Assembly: GCF_002863865.1 (NCBI RefSeq)
Contig: NZ_CP022684.1
Coordinates: forward strand, 4,221,990 to 4,285,989
Length of the DNA: 64,000 nt
Direction: 5' to 3'
DNA from: Ketobacter alkanivorans
Lineage (GTDB): Bacteria > Pseudomonadota > Gammaproteobacteria > Pseudomonadales > Ketobacteraceae
The translations under genes were made by a program, and so were the position numbers. The notes beneath the pieces were generated by a model. The model had not been told where the DNA came from and made no database searches. It worked only from the letters and a program-made list of their open reading frames with translations. This document shows positions 44,702-54,910 of this stretch, piece after piece (the stretch's first letter is position 1; every line of letters starts with the position of its first letter).

Positions 44702-47650
44702 TTACACATGAAACAAATCAAAGCCCTGCAATGCTGAAGCCTCCCACGCGGGCTTGTGTGTGATGACTGCAGTGCTGGCCTGGTCGGGTTGCAAATAGGT
44801 TTGGGCCACCCGTTTCAGGTCTGCCTCAGTGGTGGCCAGAACCCGCTCCCGGAAGCGTTGCTGGAACTGCGCATCTCGCCCGAACAGCCTGCTTTGGAAG
44901 GCTTGCTTGGCTTCGCCTGCCGGTGAGCTGGGTTTATCCAAGGCCCCGATAACACCCAGGATCGCTTCTTCCAGCGGTTGATAGCCATGCTCTTTGCTCA
45001 GCAACCAGTCGATGGATCGATCGAAATCCGCCAGGGTTTCTGTCAGGCGTGGATCGCGATAGGAGTAGAAGCGGAACGCTGCAATATTGGATTCCTGGGA
45101 TGCTCCTCCGCCATAGGCACCACCTTGTTCCCGAATCGCCCGGTGTAGATAGCCGTTGCGCAGGAATCCACCCAGCACGGATAACACAGCAGAATCAGGG
45201 TGATCTGACGGCACCGTTGGATAGGCTTTGGCGCAGAAGTTTACCTGGGTGCTGGTAAGCCAGGCTTGCTGTACCTGCTGGCGAACTTCATCCAGCTTCA
45301 GATCAGCGCTGCCACCCGCGGGTTTGCTCTTCCAGAATGTATCCAGATAACTACTGCTGCTGGCGATGGCGTCTTGTTCTGCGACCACCAGAAACTGGCG
45401 CTGGCCGCTGCGCAAGGTTGATGACAGGGCTGCCAGATCATCGCTTAGTTTTTGCAGATTATCGGACTCATTCAGATGATGATCCAGATCCTTAATGGCG
45501 CGAATGCCTGCCAAGCCACCCACTTGGTGGGACAGCAGAGCGGCGGGGTTCATGCCACTGCTGGCGGCCATCATGGCAAGACTGTGGCCTTGTCCGGTGA
45601 TGCTTTGATCCAGTTGTGCCCGTTGCTGGGCCACCAGCTCCCGCAGGTGCTCCAACTCATCATAGCGGGGCTGCTCAATGATGTTATGCATCAGCTCCGA
45701 CAGGGGTTCGCTATTGCGTTTCAACGCCTTGCCGGAAAAGGCAAGCACGCCCTTTACCGCCTGCTCGTTGTCGATAGCCCCCCGTAACACAGAGAAGCCG
45801 AATACGCCGCCGGTGACTTCGCTAAGACGCTCTTGTATTCGCAGGTAATCCTGATCGCCAGCCCCCAGTTCGCCTACGCAGCGGGTGTAGATGGGTAACA
45901 GCTGCAGTTGTTGTTGGCTCAGTGGTGGCAGATCGTAAATGACCTGTTGATAGACCAGGCCGTTGGTGCCCTGGGCATATTGAGTGTGCTTGCCGCTGGC
46001 CAGGGTCTGCTCGCTGTAGGCAGGCATGGGGATGGCTGCGGGCACATCTTCCAGCCCTACTTTGGGCAGCACGGATTCATCCTCTTCCAGCTGCTGGCGG
46101 GCTTCCAGTGCGTTGGCCAGGTCGATTATTTGCTGCTTGTCTTCTGCACTCATGGCGGCTTTAAGCTTGGCCAGTTTGGCTTTGGTGTAGGCTTCCTTGA
46201 CCTGCTCCAGGTTGGCATCGGGCTTCATCACCAAGCGTACCCGATGGGGGTTGTCCAGCAGACACTCTTTAACCAGCTTTTGAATGAAGTCCGGCTGTTT
46301 GATCTCTTCACGCATTTTTTCCAGCACGGGATCAAGATTCAGCAGGGCAATGGGGTCGCCCCGGTGCATGGCGGTGGAGATGGCTCCCATCATGATTTGC
46401 AAACCATAGGGGTAATGATCGCCGCCGATCTCCCGCTGGCTCAGCTCCAGCTGGTGCAGAGCGGCCTCCAGCCGTGATTGGCTTACACCGTGGTCGGCTA
46501 CATCCTGCAGCACACTCAGTATTTTTTCTTCCAACTCGGCTGCATTTTGGGGGGAGCTGCCTTCCAACCCACACATGAAGGCCATTTCTCTGTTGGAATC
46601 CTCCAAGCCACATAAGGGGGAAGGGGAGGATCCCAAGCCGCAGGTTTCCAGCAGTTTACGCACAGGCGCGGCGCTGTTGTCCAGCAACACATCGGTCATC
46701 AGCTCGGCTTTCAGCTGGCTTTCCAGATCGGTGCTGTGGCCCAGTAGCCAGGCCAGTACAATATGGGTTTTGTTATCAACGCTTTCACCCTCTTCCAGAT
46801 CGGTGGGGTAGGCGCTTTCTACGCGCAGAGGGGCTCCGTAGCGTTTTTCGTCACTAACGGAGATGGTTCGATCCAGCGCTTGAAAGCGGTGCAGGGCGCG
46901 TTCTTCGAAAGCCTGCTGCAGCTCATCGGCGGGCATGTCGCCAAAGGTCATGATCACGGCGTTGCTGGGGTGGTAATGGGTTTGATAGAAGGCTTTGAGC
47001 TGCTCATAGCTCAGATCCGGAATGGTTTCCGGGTCGCCGCCGCTGTTGTGGTGATAGGTGGTGGATGGGAACAGGTAGCTGCCCAGTTGCTCGTACAGTT
47101 CGCTGGTGGGGGAACTCATGGCCCCTTTCATTTCGTTGTATACCACGCCTTTATACACCAGCTCGGACTCGGGGTTGCCGGGTTCTGCGAAGTCCAGACG
47201 GTGGCCCTCCTGGGCAAAATCCAACGGATCGAGGCGGGAGAAAAATACCGCATCCAGATACACCGAAAGCAGGTTGTCAAAATCCTTACGATTCTTGCTG
47301 GCAAACGGGTAGGCGGTCCAGTCGCTGGCGGTAAAGGCGTTCATAAAGGTGTTGAGGGAGCGGCGGATCATCATAAAAAACGGATCGCGTACGGCGTATT
47401 TCTCGCTGCCACACAGAGCGGTGTGCTCCAGAATGTGCGCCACACCGGTGGAGTCGGTGGGAACGGTGCGCAGGGCCACCATAAAGACGTTCTCATCGTT
47501 ATCGGCGGCGATATGATAGTGCATGGCACCGGTGGCTTTGTGGCGGTATTCGGATACCACTACATTAAGGGATTCAATGGCTTCGCTGCGTAACCACTCG
47601 AAGCTGCTGTGGCATTGCTGTTGTCTGGCAAGATCTTGGTAACTGCTCAT
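44702..47650 (-). CDS. M16C (PreP/insulinase-like) zinc metalloprotease
   Basis: A 982-residue metalloprotease with the inverted zinc motif HILEH near residue 72 and the second zinc ligand Glu in VYNEMKGA (near 170), which marks the PreP/M16C subfamily. The usual two-half, clam-shell architecture is expected; the second half carries REQGGAYGGG (near 838). There is no signal peptide, so it is probably cytoplasmic and degrades short peptides. Length is normal. The promoter probably lies in the 151 nt before 47802. Confidence 0.92.
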   Translation of the reverse strand: MSSYQDLARQQQCHSSFEWLRSEAIESLNVVVSEYRHKATGAMHYHIAADNDENVFMVALRTVPTDSTGVAHILEHTALCGSEKYAVRDPFFMMIRRSLNTFMNAFTASDWTAYPFASKNRKDFDNLLSVYLDAVFFSRLDPLDFAQEGHRLDFAEPGNPESELVYKGVVYNEMKGAMSSPTSELYEQLGSYLFPSTTYHHNSGGDPETIPDLSYEQLKAFYQTHYHPSNAVIMTFGDMPADELQQAFEERALHRFQALDRTISVSDEKRYGAPLRVESAYPTDLEEGESVDNKTHIVLAWLLGHSTDLESQLKAELMTDVLLDNSAAPVRKLLETCGLGSSPSPLCGLEDSNREMAFMCGLEGSSPQNAAELEEKILSVLQDVADHGVSQSRLEAALHQLELSQREIGGDHYPYGLQIMMGAISTAMHRGDPIALLNLDPVLEKMREEIKQPDFIQKLVKECLLDNPHRVRLVMKPDANLEQVKEAYTKAKLAKLKAAMSAEDKQQIIDLANALEARQQLEEDESVLPKVGLEDVPAAIPMPAYSEQTLASGKHTQYAQGTNGLVYQQVIYDLPPLSQQQLQLLPIYTRCVGELGAGDQDYLRIQERLSEVTGGVFGFSVLRGAIDNEQAVKGVLAFSGKALKRNSEPLSELMHNIIEQPRYDELEHLRELVAQQRAQLDQSITGQGHSLAMMAASSGMNPAALLSHQVGGLAGIRAIKDLDHHLNESDNLQKLSDDLAALSSTLRSGQRQFLVVAEQDAIASSSSYLDTFWKSKPAGGSADLKLDEVRQQVQQAWLTSTQVNFCAKAYPTVPSDHPDSAVLSVLGGFLRNGYLHRAIREQGGAYGGGASQESNIAAFRFYSYRDPRLTETLADFDRSIDWLLSKEHGYQPLEEAILGVIGALDKPSSPAGEAKQAFQSRLFGRDAQFQQRFRERVLATTEADLKRVAQTYLQPDQASTAVITHKPAWEASALQGFDLFHV

Positions 47651-47801
47651 GGTGCCTCTTAATTGGCTTGGCTTTCATCAAATCATAGTATTTCACGGCG
47701 TGCCTTGATTGCAAACGGTGTCAAAGTCGTTAACCTGTGGCTAATTCGATAAAAAGCACGCTGAAACCCATCGCAAAACAACCTGCAGGGCCCGTAGTAT
47801 C

Positions 47802-48677
47802 ATGATTCCTTCCCGAGTTTGGGTGATTTCCGACGTTCATATTGATTATCAGGAGAATTTCGACCGCTTGGTGGAGTTTGCGGAACGGGGCCACCTGTCA
47901 GATGCGCTTATTGTGGCGGGGGATGCGACCGATCGCCTGGATCGCCTGCAGGAGCTGTTCAGTGTGCTGGCGGAGAACTTCCGACATGTGCTGTTTGTGC
48001 CCGGCAATCATGAACTATGGGTGCGTCGCTCCGGGCATGAGGATTCTTTGGAGAAATTCTACGCTATTAAGGATTTATGCCAGCGTACCGGGGTAAAGAC
48101 CGAGCCGGTATTGATGGGCGACTTTCAGAAAGTATGGCTGGTGCCGTTGCTGTCCTGGTATGACGATAAGGATCAGCCTGAGCATTCCCTTTATGTTGAA
48201 AAGGATTACGCCGAAGACCGTACGGATGAGATGTGGGGTGATTTTATCCACGCTCGGTGGCCAGACGATCTGGATCAGCCTCTGGCGCAGCTGTTTGCAG
48301 ATGAAAACGAGCGCCACCTTCGACAGGAGTTTGATCATCCCATTATCAGCTTTAGCCATTTTCTGCCGCGACAGGATCTGATTTTTCATAAGGATCTGGC
48401 GGCAGCGTTGGAGTTGGCACGTAAGTTTGATCCTTTGCCCGAGTTTAATTTCAGTCGGGTGGCGGGCTCTGCGCGCATCGAGGCCCAATTGCGTCGTTTG
48501 GGCAGTACCTTGCACGTTTATGGCCACCAGCATCGTAATCGTCAGCGTTGTCTTGAAGGCGTCACCTATTTGTCACATTGCATGGGGTACCCTAAGGAAC
48601 GGCAGCGGGGCCACGTGGCTGCAGAAGCGATTCATCCTAAATGTGTGTGGCGAGATGACACAGGATTCACGTTGTAA
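47802..48677 (+). CDS. Calcineurin-like metallophosphoesterase
   Basis: A 291-residue phosphoesterase with the metal-binding motifs SDVHID (near 10), VAGDATD (near 38), VPGNHELW (near 69), SFSHFLPR (near 184) and VYGHQH (near 238). Substrate is unknown. The next gene starts 2 nt after its stop, so the two are translationally linked. Confidence 0.9.
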   Translation: MIPSRVWVISDVHIDYQENFDRLVEFAERGHLSDALIVAGDATDRLDRLQELFSVLAENFRHVLFVPGNHELWVRRSGHEDSLEKFYAIKDLCQRTGVKTEPVLMGDFQKVWLVPLLSWYDDKDQPEHSLYVEKDYAEDRTDEMWGDFIHARWPDDLDQPLAQLFADENERHLRQEFDHPIISFSHFLPRQDLIFHKDLAAALELARKFDPLPEFNFSRVAGSARIEAQLRRLGSTLHVYGHQHRNRQRCLEGVTYLSHCMGYPKERQRGHVAAEAIHPKCVWRDDTGFTL

Positions 48678-48679
48678 CC

Positions 48680-49306
48680 ATGTCTAACGCGCTCTTATTG
48701 CTGGCCGATAGCCAGCTGTTGTTTCGGGCCGCCAGCGCACCTGCGCTGCACAGTCGTATTCGCAATCGTTTTGATGCACCGGTTGAGGCAGCCTACATCG
48801 GCGCGGCCAATGGCAACGATCCTTCTTTTTACGATTTTGCTTGTCAGGCGATTGATACCCTGCTCGGGCGCAAGTGCAACACGCGCTTTATCTGCCATGA
48901 AAAGCAGTTGCCGCTTGAGCCCAGCCCTTTGGTGGTGCTGGCCGGTGGCAGTGTTTCCCAGGGCTGGGACTTTATAGGCACGCCTGCGGTGGTGGAGTGG
49001 TTGCAGCGTTGTCGATCGCTACCGGGTGGTTTGATTATCGGTGTGTCTGCCGGGGCGATTCATATGGCCCGAGGGATCGATCCGGAGCAGCCAGCATCAG
49101 GGGCGAGGCATTATCTTAACTGGTTGCCAATGGATGTAGCGGTGCATGAGGAGCATCAAGGCTGGCCTTCGTTGCTCAATAAGCCCGCGCTGGGGATACC
49201 GATGGGCGGGGGTGTTTGGGTGGAGCCAGCAATGGAGAGTGTAGGCACTCAGTGTTTTCTACTGCGGGAGGATGGGCAGCGGGAACATCTAACTACGATG
49301 GATTAA
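48680..49306 (+). CDS. S51-like/cyanophycinase-type serine peptidase
   Basis: A 208-residue protein with the nucleophile elbow GVSAGAIHM (Ser near 123) and upstream VVLAGGS (near 87), typical of the S51 dipeptidase E and cyanophycinase fold. The N-terminal half is variable. It follows the metallophosphoesterase by 2 nt. Its TAA stop overlaps the opposing gene's stop by 4 nt. Confidence 0.8.
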   Translation: MSNALLLLADSQLLFRAASAPALHSRIRNRFDAPVEAAYIGAANGNDPSFYDFACQAIDTLLGRKCNTRFICHEKQLPLEPSPLVVLAGGSVSQGWDFIGTPAVVEWLQRCRSLPGGLIIGVSAGAIHMARGIDPEQPASGARHYLNWLPMDVAVHEEHQGWPSLLNKPALGIPMGGGVWVEPAMESVGTQCFLLREDGQREHLTTMD

Positions 49307-50007
49307 TGTGAATCCTGCGCCTCATCCAGCGATCCCGGTAACCCATTCCTGACTTTCAACACCCACAGCAACAAACACAACCATGCCACTATGGTCATTA
49401 ACGTCATGGCAGAACTGAATAGGAAGTAGCCTGACAGCGTCATCAGTGTTGCCGGTGCCAACAATAAGGTGGCGGCACAGAATGTTTTGCCGAGAAAACC
49501 CTGATTCCACAGCAGCGGGATCAGGCAAAGCATGGATATACTGATCATTAAAAACTTAGTACTTACGTACAGGCGCATCAGCCAAAAATCAGGCGCGCTT
49601 GCGCTACCCAGCAGGGCATCGGTAATTTGCATCAGTTGCAGGTTTTCGGCGCAATCAGCACTGGCTGCGATACCGGCGGCGATAATGCCGATCAGGCTCA
49701 GGGTGCGGCGCTGGGCATACCAGCCGCTCAGGTTGGCGAAGGCCAGAAACGCACTGTAGGCCACCAAAAACAACATATCCAGTTGGTGTCCGGTGTGGAA
49801 GCGCTGGATGAGGGCGGTGTTATCGTCAAACAAAAGGCTGGCGTCAGAAAATGAGGAGGAAAACTCCAGCGCTATGATGGAGGCACTGAACTCTTGTGGG
49901 ATGTTTCCCGCTCCAGCCGGGTAGAAAAAACTCAACAAAATGGCCAACAAGATGACAATCAAACCTGCTGCACCGGTAAAGCGAAATCCTTTAGTCGCCG
50001 AAAACAT
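49303..50007 (-). CDS. Multi-pass membrane protein, function unknown
   Basis: A 234-residue protein with about six hydrophobic segments (near 12-30, 75-95, 100-120, 145-165, 170-190 and 195-218). The segments are joined by short loops, one containing CAENLQLMQI. No family was recognised. The stop overlaps the S51-like gene. Confidence 0.75.
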   Translation of the reverse strand: MFSATKGFRFTGAAGLIVILLAILLSFFYPAGAGNIPQEFSASIIALEFSSSFSDASLLFDDNTALIQRFHTGHQLDMLFLVAYSAFLAFANLSGWYAQRRTLSLIGIIAAGIAASADCAENLQLMQITDALLGSASAPDFWLMRLYVSTKFLMISISMLCLIPLLWNQGFLGKTFCAATLLLAPATLMTLSGYFLFSSAMTLMTIVAWLCLLLWVLKVRNGLPGSLDEAQDSH

Positions 50008-50214
50008 AACTCAAATTCCCCAACGCGTCCCTGTAGCTCTGATTGATTTCTGATTATTGTTGGCCTTTGGCAGCGTATTACAGTAACTGCCGATGTTGTT
50101 CCCCAAAACAACGTGGATACAATAACATAAATTTACATTCAGGCTCAAAAATGAACACACTCATTGGCTGATTTGTTGAATTTATTCTGCGTTAACCTGC
50201 GTGAGGTTTCGCAT

Positions 50215-50248
50215 CAAAAAAGGCTGGCCCGGTGCTTGGGTCAGCCTT
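50215..50248 (-). terminator. Rho-independent terminator after the CRP-like gene
   Basis: AAGGCTGGCCC (50220-50230) pairs with GGGTCAGCCTT (50238-50248), with one G-T pair. On the minus strand the stem is followed by a run of T (50215-50221 read as A on plus). It sits 29 nt after the CRP-like stop. Confidence 0.85.
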
Positions 50249-50276
50249 GTTTGATAAGCGTCACGAAATGACTGAA

Positions 50277-50927
50277 TTAATAGCTTTCAGGCAGTTTCTT
50301 CAGCAGGCGGAACTGCTTGCGCTCGATTTCGATGTAGCCACCAGTTGCCAGATCCTTAAGGATTCGAGCTACCATCTCTCGCGATGAACCAATGCGGTTG
50401 GCGATGTCCTGCTGGGTCAGTTTTTCCTCAATGACGGTTTCGCCATCTTTATCAATGGATAGATCCATCAGGGTTTTGCGAATTCGACCATAAACATCCT
50501 GTAGCGCCAGAGTTTTTACGTTCTCGGTCAGTTTACGGATGCGGGCAGCCAGGTTGCGCAGCAGTACCAGAGCAATATCAGGGTGGTTTATTACGACCTT
50601 GCTGAAATCTTCTTTGTATAAAATAGAGAAGGTGGATTTGTCGGTGGTGATGACGGAGGCAGATCGGGTCTCATCATCCAGTAATGACAGCTCCCCGAAG
50701 TATTCCCCAGGCCCCATGGAGTTGAGCACGAATTCACGTCCGTTTTCATCGCTGACGTAAACTTTTACTTTGCCGCTGGTGCAGATGAACATGGCGTTGG
50801 CCTGATCACCTTCGTTAATAATGACAGTGTTCTTTGGATATGTGCGAGTAATACAGAGATCCTGGAGAGCGGATAATTCCGCGTCAGGTAGGCCTTCAAA
50901 AATAGAGATGTGGCTAAGATCAGTCAT
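50277..50927 (-). CDS. CRP/FNR-family regulator, CRP-like
   Basis: A 216-residue regulator. The cyclic-nucleotide-binding domain (about 8-120) has GEYFGELSLLDDETRSASV, including the phosphate-binding Glu and Arg. The C-terminal winged helix (about 150-205) has LTQQDIANRIGSSREMVARILKDL, whose recognition helix SREMVARIL resembles CRP (RETVGRIL), so TGTGA-type half-sites are likely. There is no Cys cluster as in FNR. It may answer to cAMP or another nucleotide. Confidence 0.92.
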   Translation of the reverse strand: MTDLSHISIFEGLPDAELSALQDLCITRTYPKNTVIINEGDQANAMFICTSGKVKVYVSDENGREFVLNSMGPGEYFGELSLLDDETRSASVITTDKSTFSILYKEDFSKVVINHPDIALVLLRNLAARIRKLTENVKTLALQDVYGRIRKTLMDLSIDKDGETVIEEKLTQQDIANRIGSSREMVARILKDLATGGYIEIERKQFRLLKKLPESY

Positions 50928-51101
50928 TCAGAGCACCCTGTAGGTGATTTTTTAATCAGTTTTTTCTTCATCAGTGACTCGTCGAGCATTTATGTCGCTC
51001 AGGTGACGTTGGACATTGTAGTGCCTTCGTATGGTTAAAGAAAGGCTGCTTGGTTACTGGTAAACTGTTGCTGTGATTAAGATTCCGCTTGTGAGGAAAA
51101 A

Positions 51102-51911
51102 ATGAAGTTTGTTTCGTTCAATACCAATGGTATTCGCGCCCGTTTGCACCAGATTGAAGCGCTGGTTAAAAAACATAACCCCGATGTGATCGGCATTCAG
51201 GAAACCAAGGTGGAAGATGCTCTGTTTCCTCATGGAGATCTGGAGGCCATGGGGTTGCATGGCGAGTGGTTTGGTCAGAAAGGGCATTACGGCGTGGCGT
51301 TGTTATCGCGGCAGAAACCCAACTGGGTAAAGAAAGGCTTTGATGGCGATGACGACAGCGCCCAAAAGCGTTTGATATTGGCCGAGTATGAATTTGATGG
51401 TGAGCCTGTAACGGTGCTTAACGGTTATTTTCCGCAAGGTGAAAGCCGGGATCATCCTGAAAAGTATCCAAATAAGCAGCGTTTTTACGCTGGTTTGCTG
51501 CAGCAATTGCAAACGGATTATTCCCCTGAACAGAATCTGATTGTGATGGGGGATATGAATGTGGCACCGGTGGACGAAGACATCGGTATTGGCCCTGACA
51601 ATGCCAAACGCTGGTTGCGCACGGGTAAATGTTGTTTTCTGCCCGAGGAGCGGGAGTGGTTGCAGCGGGTGATGGACTGGGGGCTTAGTGATACCTTTCG
51701 AGTGCAGAAGCCGGAAGTGGACGATCTGTTCTCGTGGTTTGATTATCGCAGTAAAGGCTTTGAACGAGAGCCGAAGCGAGGCTTGCGTATAGATCTGATC
51801 CTGGCCACCAACCCGCTGTTGAAACGTTTGCGGGAAACCGGAATTGACTATGAGATTCGAGGGCTGGAGAAGCCCAGCGATCATTGTCCGGTGTGGGCGG
51901 AGTTCGGCTGA
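51102..51911 (+). CDS. xthA: Exodeoxyribonuclease III
   Basis: A 269-residue AP endonuclease/3'-5' exonuclease. Catalytic motifs: [11 protein letters not shown] (near 5), [10 protein letters not shown] (near 32, catalytic Glu), [14 protein letters not shown] (near 151) and GLRIDLILA with KPSDHCPVW at the end. It removes abasic sites during base-excision repair. GTGAGG precedes the ATG. The polB gene follows immediately. Confidence 0.95.
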   Translation: MKFVSFNTNGIRARLHQIEALVKKHNPDVIGIQETKVEDALFPHGDLEAMGLHGEWFGQKGHYGVALLSRQKPNWVKKGFDGDDDSAQKRLILAEYEFDGEPVTVLNGYFPQGESRDHPEKYPNKQRFYAGLLQQLQTDYSPEQNLIVMGDMNVAPVDEDIGIGPDNAKRWLRTGKCCFLPEEREWLQRVMDWGLSDTFRVQKPEVDDLFSWFDYRSKGFEREPKRGLRIDLILATNPLLKRLRETGIDYEIRGLEKPSDHCPVWAEFG

Positions 51912-51916
51912 TCCCG

Positions 51917-54388
51917 GTGACGACTGCAAACAGCGTGCTGTCGGGGTTTGTGCTGACCCGGCAGTGGCGGGAGCAGGCAGATGGTCTGCGGCTTATATAT
52001 TGGGTGTATTCTGATCAAGGGCCGGTGCAGGTTACTGTTACAGGGCAGGAAACGGTCAGTTTTTTCCCCGCCGGGCAGGTACAGCGAGTAAACGACTTAC
52101 TGCGCGGCTCAAAAGCAGGTAAAGGCTGGCGGCTGCGGCCACTGGCGTTGAAATCTTTTTTTAATGAGCCGGTGCATGGTTTGTATTGCTCTGGCCAGCG
52201 TACCTTGGCGCAATGCCGAGACCTGTTCGACGCCCACGGCATTCCTTTGTGGGAGGCGGATATCCGCACCGTGGACCGTTTTCTCAGTGAACGTTTTATT
52301 ACGGGTGATATTGAGATTCACCTGGCATCGAGTGGCCAAGTCACGGCGCTTACCAACCCCCCATTACGTCGCGGTGAGCGCAATCCAGTTGCGTTGCGCT
52401 GTGCCTCTGTGGACATCGAAACGGCCATGGACGGTTCGCAGCTGTATTCCATCGCAGCACACTGCTTTGGCGGCAGGGGCCAGGAAGTAAAGCGGGTGTT
52501 TATGGTGGGTCAGGCGCAGCCCTGCACTGATACCGATGTGTTGTGGTTTGATCACGAAAAGGCCCTGTTGCAAGCGTTTCTGCGTTGGTTTCAGCAGGAT
52601 GACCCGGATGTGATTCTGGGTTGGAATGTGGTGAACTTTGATTTGCGGTTCTTGCAGAAACGCTGCGATTTGTTGCGGCTGCAGTTCAGTCTGGGGCGTA
52701 TGCAGGAGGCCCCGGAGTGGCGTCAGGCGCGGGATGAAACTCAGCACTATTTTGTACTGGTGCCTGGGCGGGTGGTGCTGGATGGCATTGATACCCTGAA
52801 AGCCGCCACCTGGAATTTTGAGTCTTTTTCGCTCGAATATGTATCCCGCCAGCTGTTGGAGCGGGGTAAGTTGGTTCACGATGTGGATAACCGGGGTGAT
52901 GAAATCACAGAGTTGTTTCACAACGACAAACCGGCTCTGGCCCGCTACAACCTGGAAGATTGCTGTCTGGTGTCGGATATTTTCGCCAAAGCCGACCTGT
53001 TGAACTTTGCGCTGGAGCGCTCTCGCCTGACTGGTTTGCCGATGGATAAAGTGGGCGGTTCTGTGGCGGCGTTCGAAAATCTGTTTTTGCCGCGCCTGCA
53101 TCGAGAAGGCTACGTGGCCCCGAATATCGGCGAGTTACAAAGCGATATTACGGCCCCCGGCGGCTATGTGATGCAGTCCGATCCTGGCCTGTACCGCCAC
53201 GTGTTGGTTCTGGATTTCAAAAGCCTGTACCCCAGTATTATCCGTACCTTTTGCATCGATCCCTTGTCGTTACTGAAGGGGCGCTATGAGAGTGATTTGC
53301 AGGCAGTGGTTCCTTATGTGTATCAGCGTCCTGATAATGCTGCTGGCAGTGCGAATAGCGCGTGGATTCCAGGCTTTAACGGCGCGGTGTTCAGCAAGCA
53401 GCAGCATCTGCTGCCGGACATCATTAAAACGCTGTGGGATGCCCGCGATCAGGCTAAGAAAGTCCGCAATGCACCACTTTCCCAAGCCATCAAGATCATT
53501 ATGAATTCGTTTTACGGCGTGCTGGGAACACCGTTGTGCCGTTTTTTTGATCCGCTGCTGTCCAGCTCCATTACCTTGCGTGGCCACGACATCATGCTGC
53601 AGACCCGACAGCTTATTGAGCAGCAGGGGCATCGGGTGATTTACGGTGATACGGATTCGGTGTTTGTGTGGCTGGAATCCGCCGAAAACGATGAGGAGGC
53701 AGAGCAGATTGGCACCCGGTTGGCTGTGTTTCTGAATCAGTGGTGGCAACACTATCTGGATCACACATTTGGCCTGGAATCTTTCTTGGAGCTGGAGTTT
53801 GAAACCCACTACCAGCGGTTTTTCATGCCCACCATGCGAGGCTCTGAAGCGGGCAGTAAAAAGCGTTATTGTGGCATGGTGCGTCAGTTGGACGGGGATT
53901 CAGGCGAGCAACAGGACAAGCTGATATTCAAAGGGCTGGAGAATGTGCGTACGGACTGGACGCCGCTGGCTCGCAGGCTGCAATACGATGTGTTTTGGAT
54001 GATGTTTCACGATGAAAGTCCAGATCTGTATTTGGAGCAGGTGGTGCAAGACCTGCTGGCAGGCAAGCTGGATGAGGAATTGGTTTACCGTAAACGTATT
54101 AGGCGACGCCTGGTGGACTATCAGAAGAATGTTCCACCTCACGCCCAAGCCGCCAAGAAAGCCGATGTCTGGCTGCAGCAGCAGGGGCGCGCCCCACGCT
54201 ATGAAAGAGGGGGCTGGGTGAGCTATGTGATGACCGTGAATGGGCCTGAACCTATGGAGCATCACCCATCTGCCCTTGATTATGATCATTACTTGACCAG
54301 GCAGCTGGCACCTGCGGTGGACGGCATCCTCCAGTGTGAAGGCCGTTCACTGGAATCTATTTTGCGCTCGCAAATGACATTGTTTTAG
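51917..54388 (+). CDS. polB: DNA polymerase II (B family)
   Basis: About 823 residues, near the E. coli PolB length. The 3'-5' exonuclease motifs are SVDIETAMDG, GWNVVNFDLRFL and YNLEDCCLVSD; polymerase motifs are LDFKSLYPSIIRTF (motif A), KIIMNSFYGVLG and YGDTDSVFVWL (motif C). The likely start is GTG at 51917, 5 nt after the xthA stop; a GTG at 51884 would overlap xthA. The N-terminus from SGFVLTRQWR aligns with the PolB start. In E. coli this gene is SOS-controlled, but I see no SOS box before xthA here. Confidence 0.95.
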   Translation: MTTANSVLSGFVLTRQWREQADGLRLIYWVYSDQGPVQVTVTGQETVSFFPAGQVQRVNDLLRGSKAGKGWRLRPLALKSFFNEPVHGLYCSGQRTLAQCRDLFDAHGIPLWEADIRTVDRFLSERFITGDIEIHLASSGQVTALTNPPLRRGERNPVALRCASVDIETAMDGSQLYSIAAHCFGGRGQEVKRVFMVGQAQPCTDTDVLWFDHEKALLQAFLRWFQQDDPDVILGWNVVNFDLRFLQKRCDLLRLQFSLGRMQEAPEWRQARDETQHYFVLVPGRVVLDGIDTLKAATWNFESFSLEYVSRQLLERGKLVHDVDNRGDEITELFHNDKPALARYNLEDCCLVSDIFAKADLLNFALERSRLTGLPMDKVGGSVAAFENLFLPRLHREGYVAPNIGELQSDITAPGGYVMQSDPGLYRHVLVLDFKSLYPSIIRTFCIDPLSLLKGRYESDLQAVVPYVYQRPDNAAGSANSAWIPGFNGAVFSKQQHLLPDIIKTLWDARDQAKKVRNAPLSQAIKIIMNSFYGVLGTPLCRFFDPLLSSSITLRGHDIMLQTRQLIEQQGHRVIYGDTDSVFVWLESAENDEEAEQIGTRLAVFLNQWWQHYLDHTFGLESFLELEFETHYQRFFMPTMRGSEAGSKKRYCGMVRQLDGDSGEQQDKLIFKGLENVRTDWTPLARRLQYDVFWMMFHDESPDLYLEQVVQDLLAGKLDEELVYRKRIRRRLVDYQKNVPPHAQAAKKADVWLQQQGRAPRYERGGWVSYVMTVNGPEPMEHHPSALDYDHYLTRQLAPAVDGILQCEGRSLESILRSQMTLF

Positions 54389-54433
54389 AAATTCTCCATA
54401 GGCTGCCTATACTTTAATCTCTAAGGAGGGTCT

Positions 54434-54910
54434 ATGAAGAAAATCAATGTTGATATCGTCAATCCATTTTTGGAGTCCATGTCAAACGTGCTGGCCACCA
54501 TGGCTATGCTGGAACCCCAGGCGGGACAGGTGGCCATTAAGGATGAGGATATTGCCTGTGGTGAGATTACCGGCATCATCGGCTTGGTGGGGGATAATTT
54601 TAAAGCGTCTTTGGCGGTCAGTTTCTCTCGCCCTGTGATTTTGGAAATTACCGCTCGTATGCTGGGTGAGGAGATAACCGACATTGATGACACGGTCATT
54701 GATTTGGTGGGGGAGATCACCAACATGGTGACCGGTGGTGCCAAAAACCTGCTGGATCAGAAGGGATATTCCATCGGCCTTTCAACCCCTATGGTGGTGA
54801 CCGGTGTTAATCACAAGGTCACCCACAAGGCCAAAGGGCCGCGCATCGTGGTGCCGTTTACCCTTGAGGCCGGTGAGTTTTTTGTCGAAGTCTGCTTTGA
54901 GGGTGTTTAG
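54434..54910 (+). CDS. CheX-type chemotaxis phosphatase
   Basis: A 158-residue protein of the CheC/CheX/FliY family with one clear ExxN catalytic motif, LVGEITNMVTGGAKN (near 94-108), which dephosphorylates CheY-like receivers. AAGGAGG precedes the ATG. It follows polB by 45 nt, and no chemotaxis genes lie nearby, so its partner could be a free-standing receiver such as the two at 27-29 kb; that pairing is speculation. Its stop overlaps the tesB stop by 4 nt. Confidence 0.87.
   Translation: MKKINVDIVNPFLESMSNVLATMAMLEPQAGQVAIKDEDIACGEITGIIGLVGDNFKASLAVSFSRPVILEITARMLGEEITDIDDTVIDLVGEITNMVTGGAKNLLDQKGYSIGLSTPMVVTGVNHKVTHKAKGPRIVVPFTLEAGEFFVEVCFEGV

Noticed and set aside
46763..47593. Plus-strand open frame opposite the M16 protease
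   Set aside because: Overlaps the zinc-site region of a clear protease; no recognisable domain.
51040..51100. Possible SOS box before xthA-polB
   Set aside because: TACTGGTAAACTGTTG resembles half of the box but lacks the ACAG partner at the right spacing.
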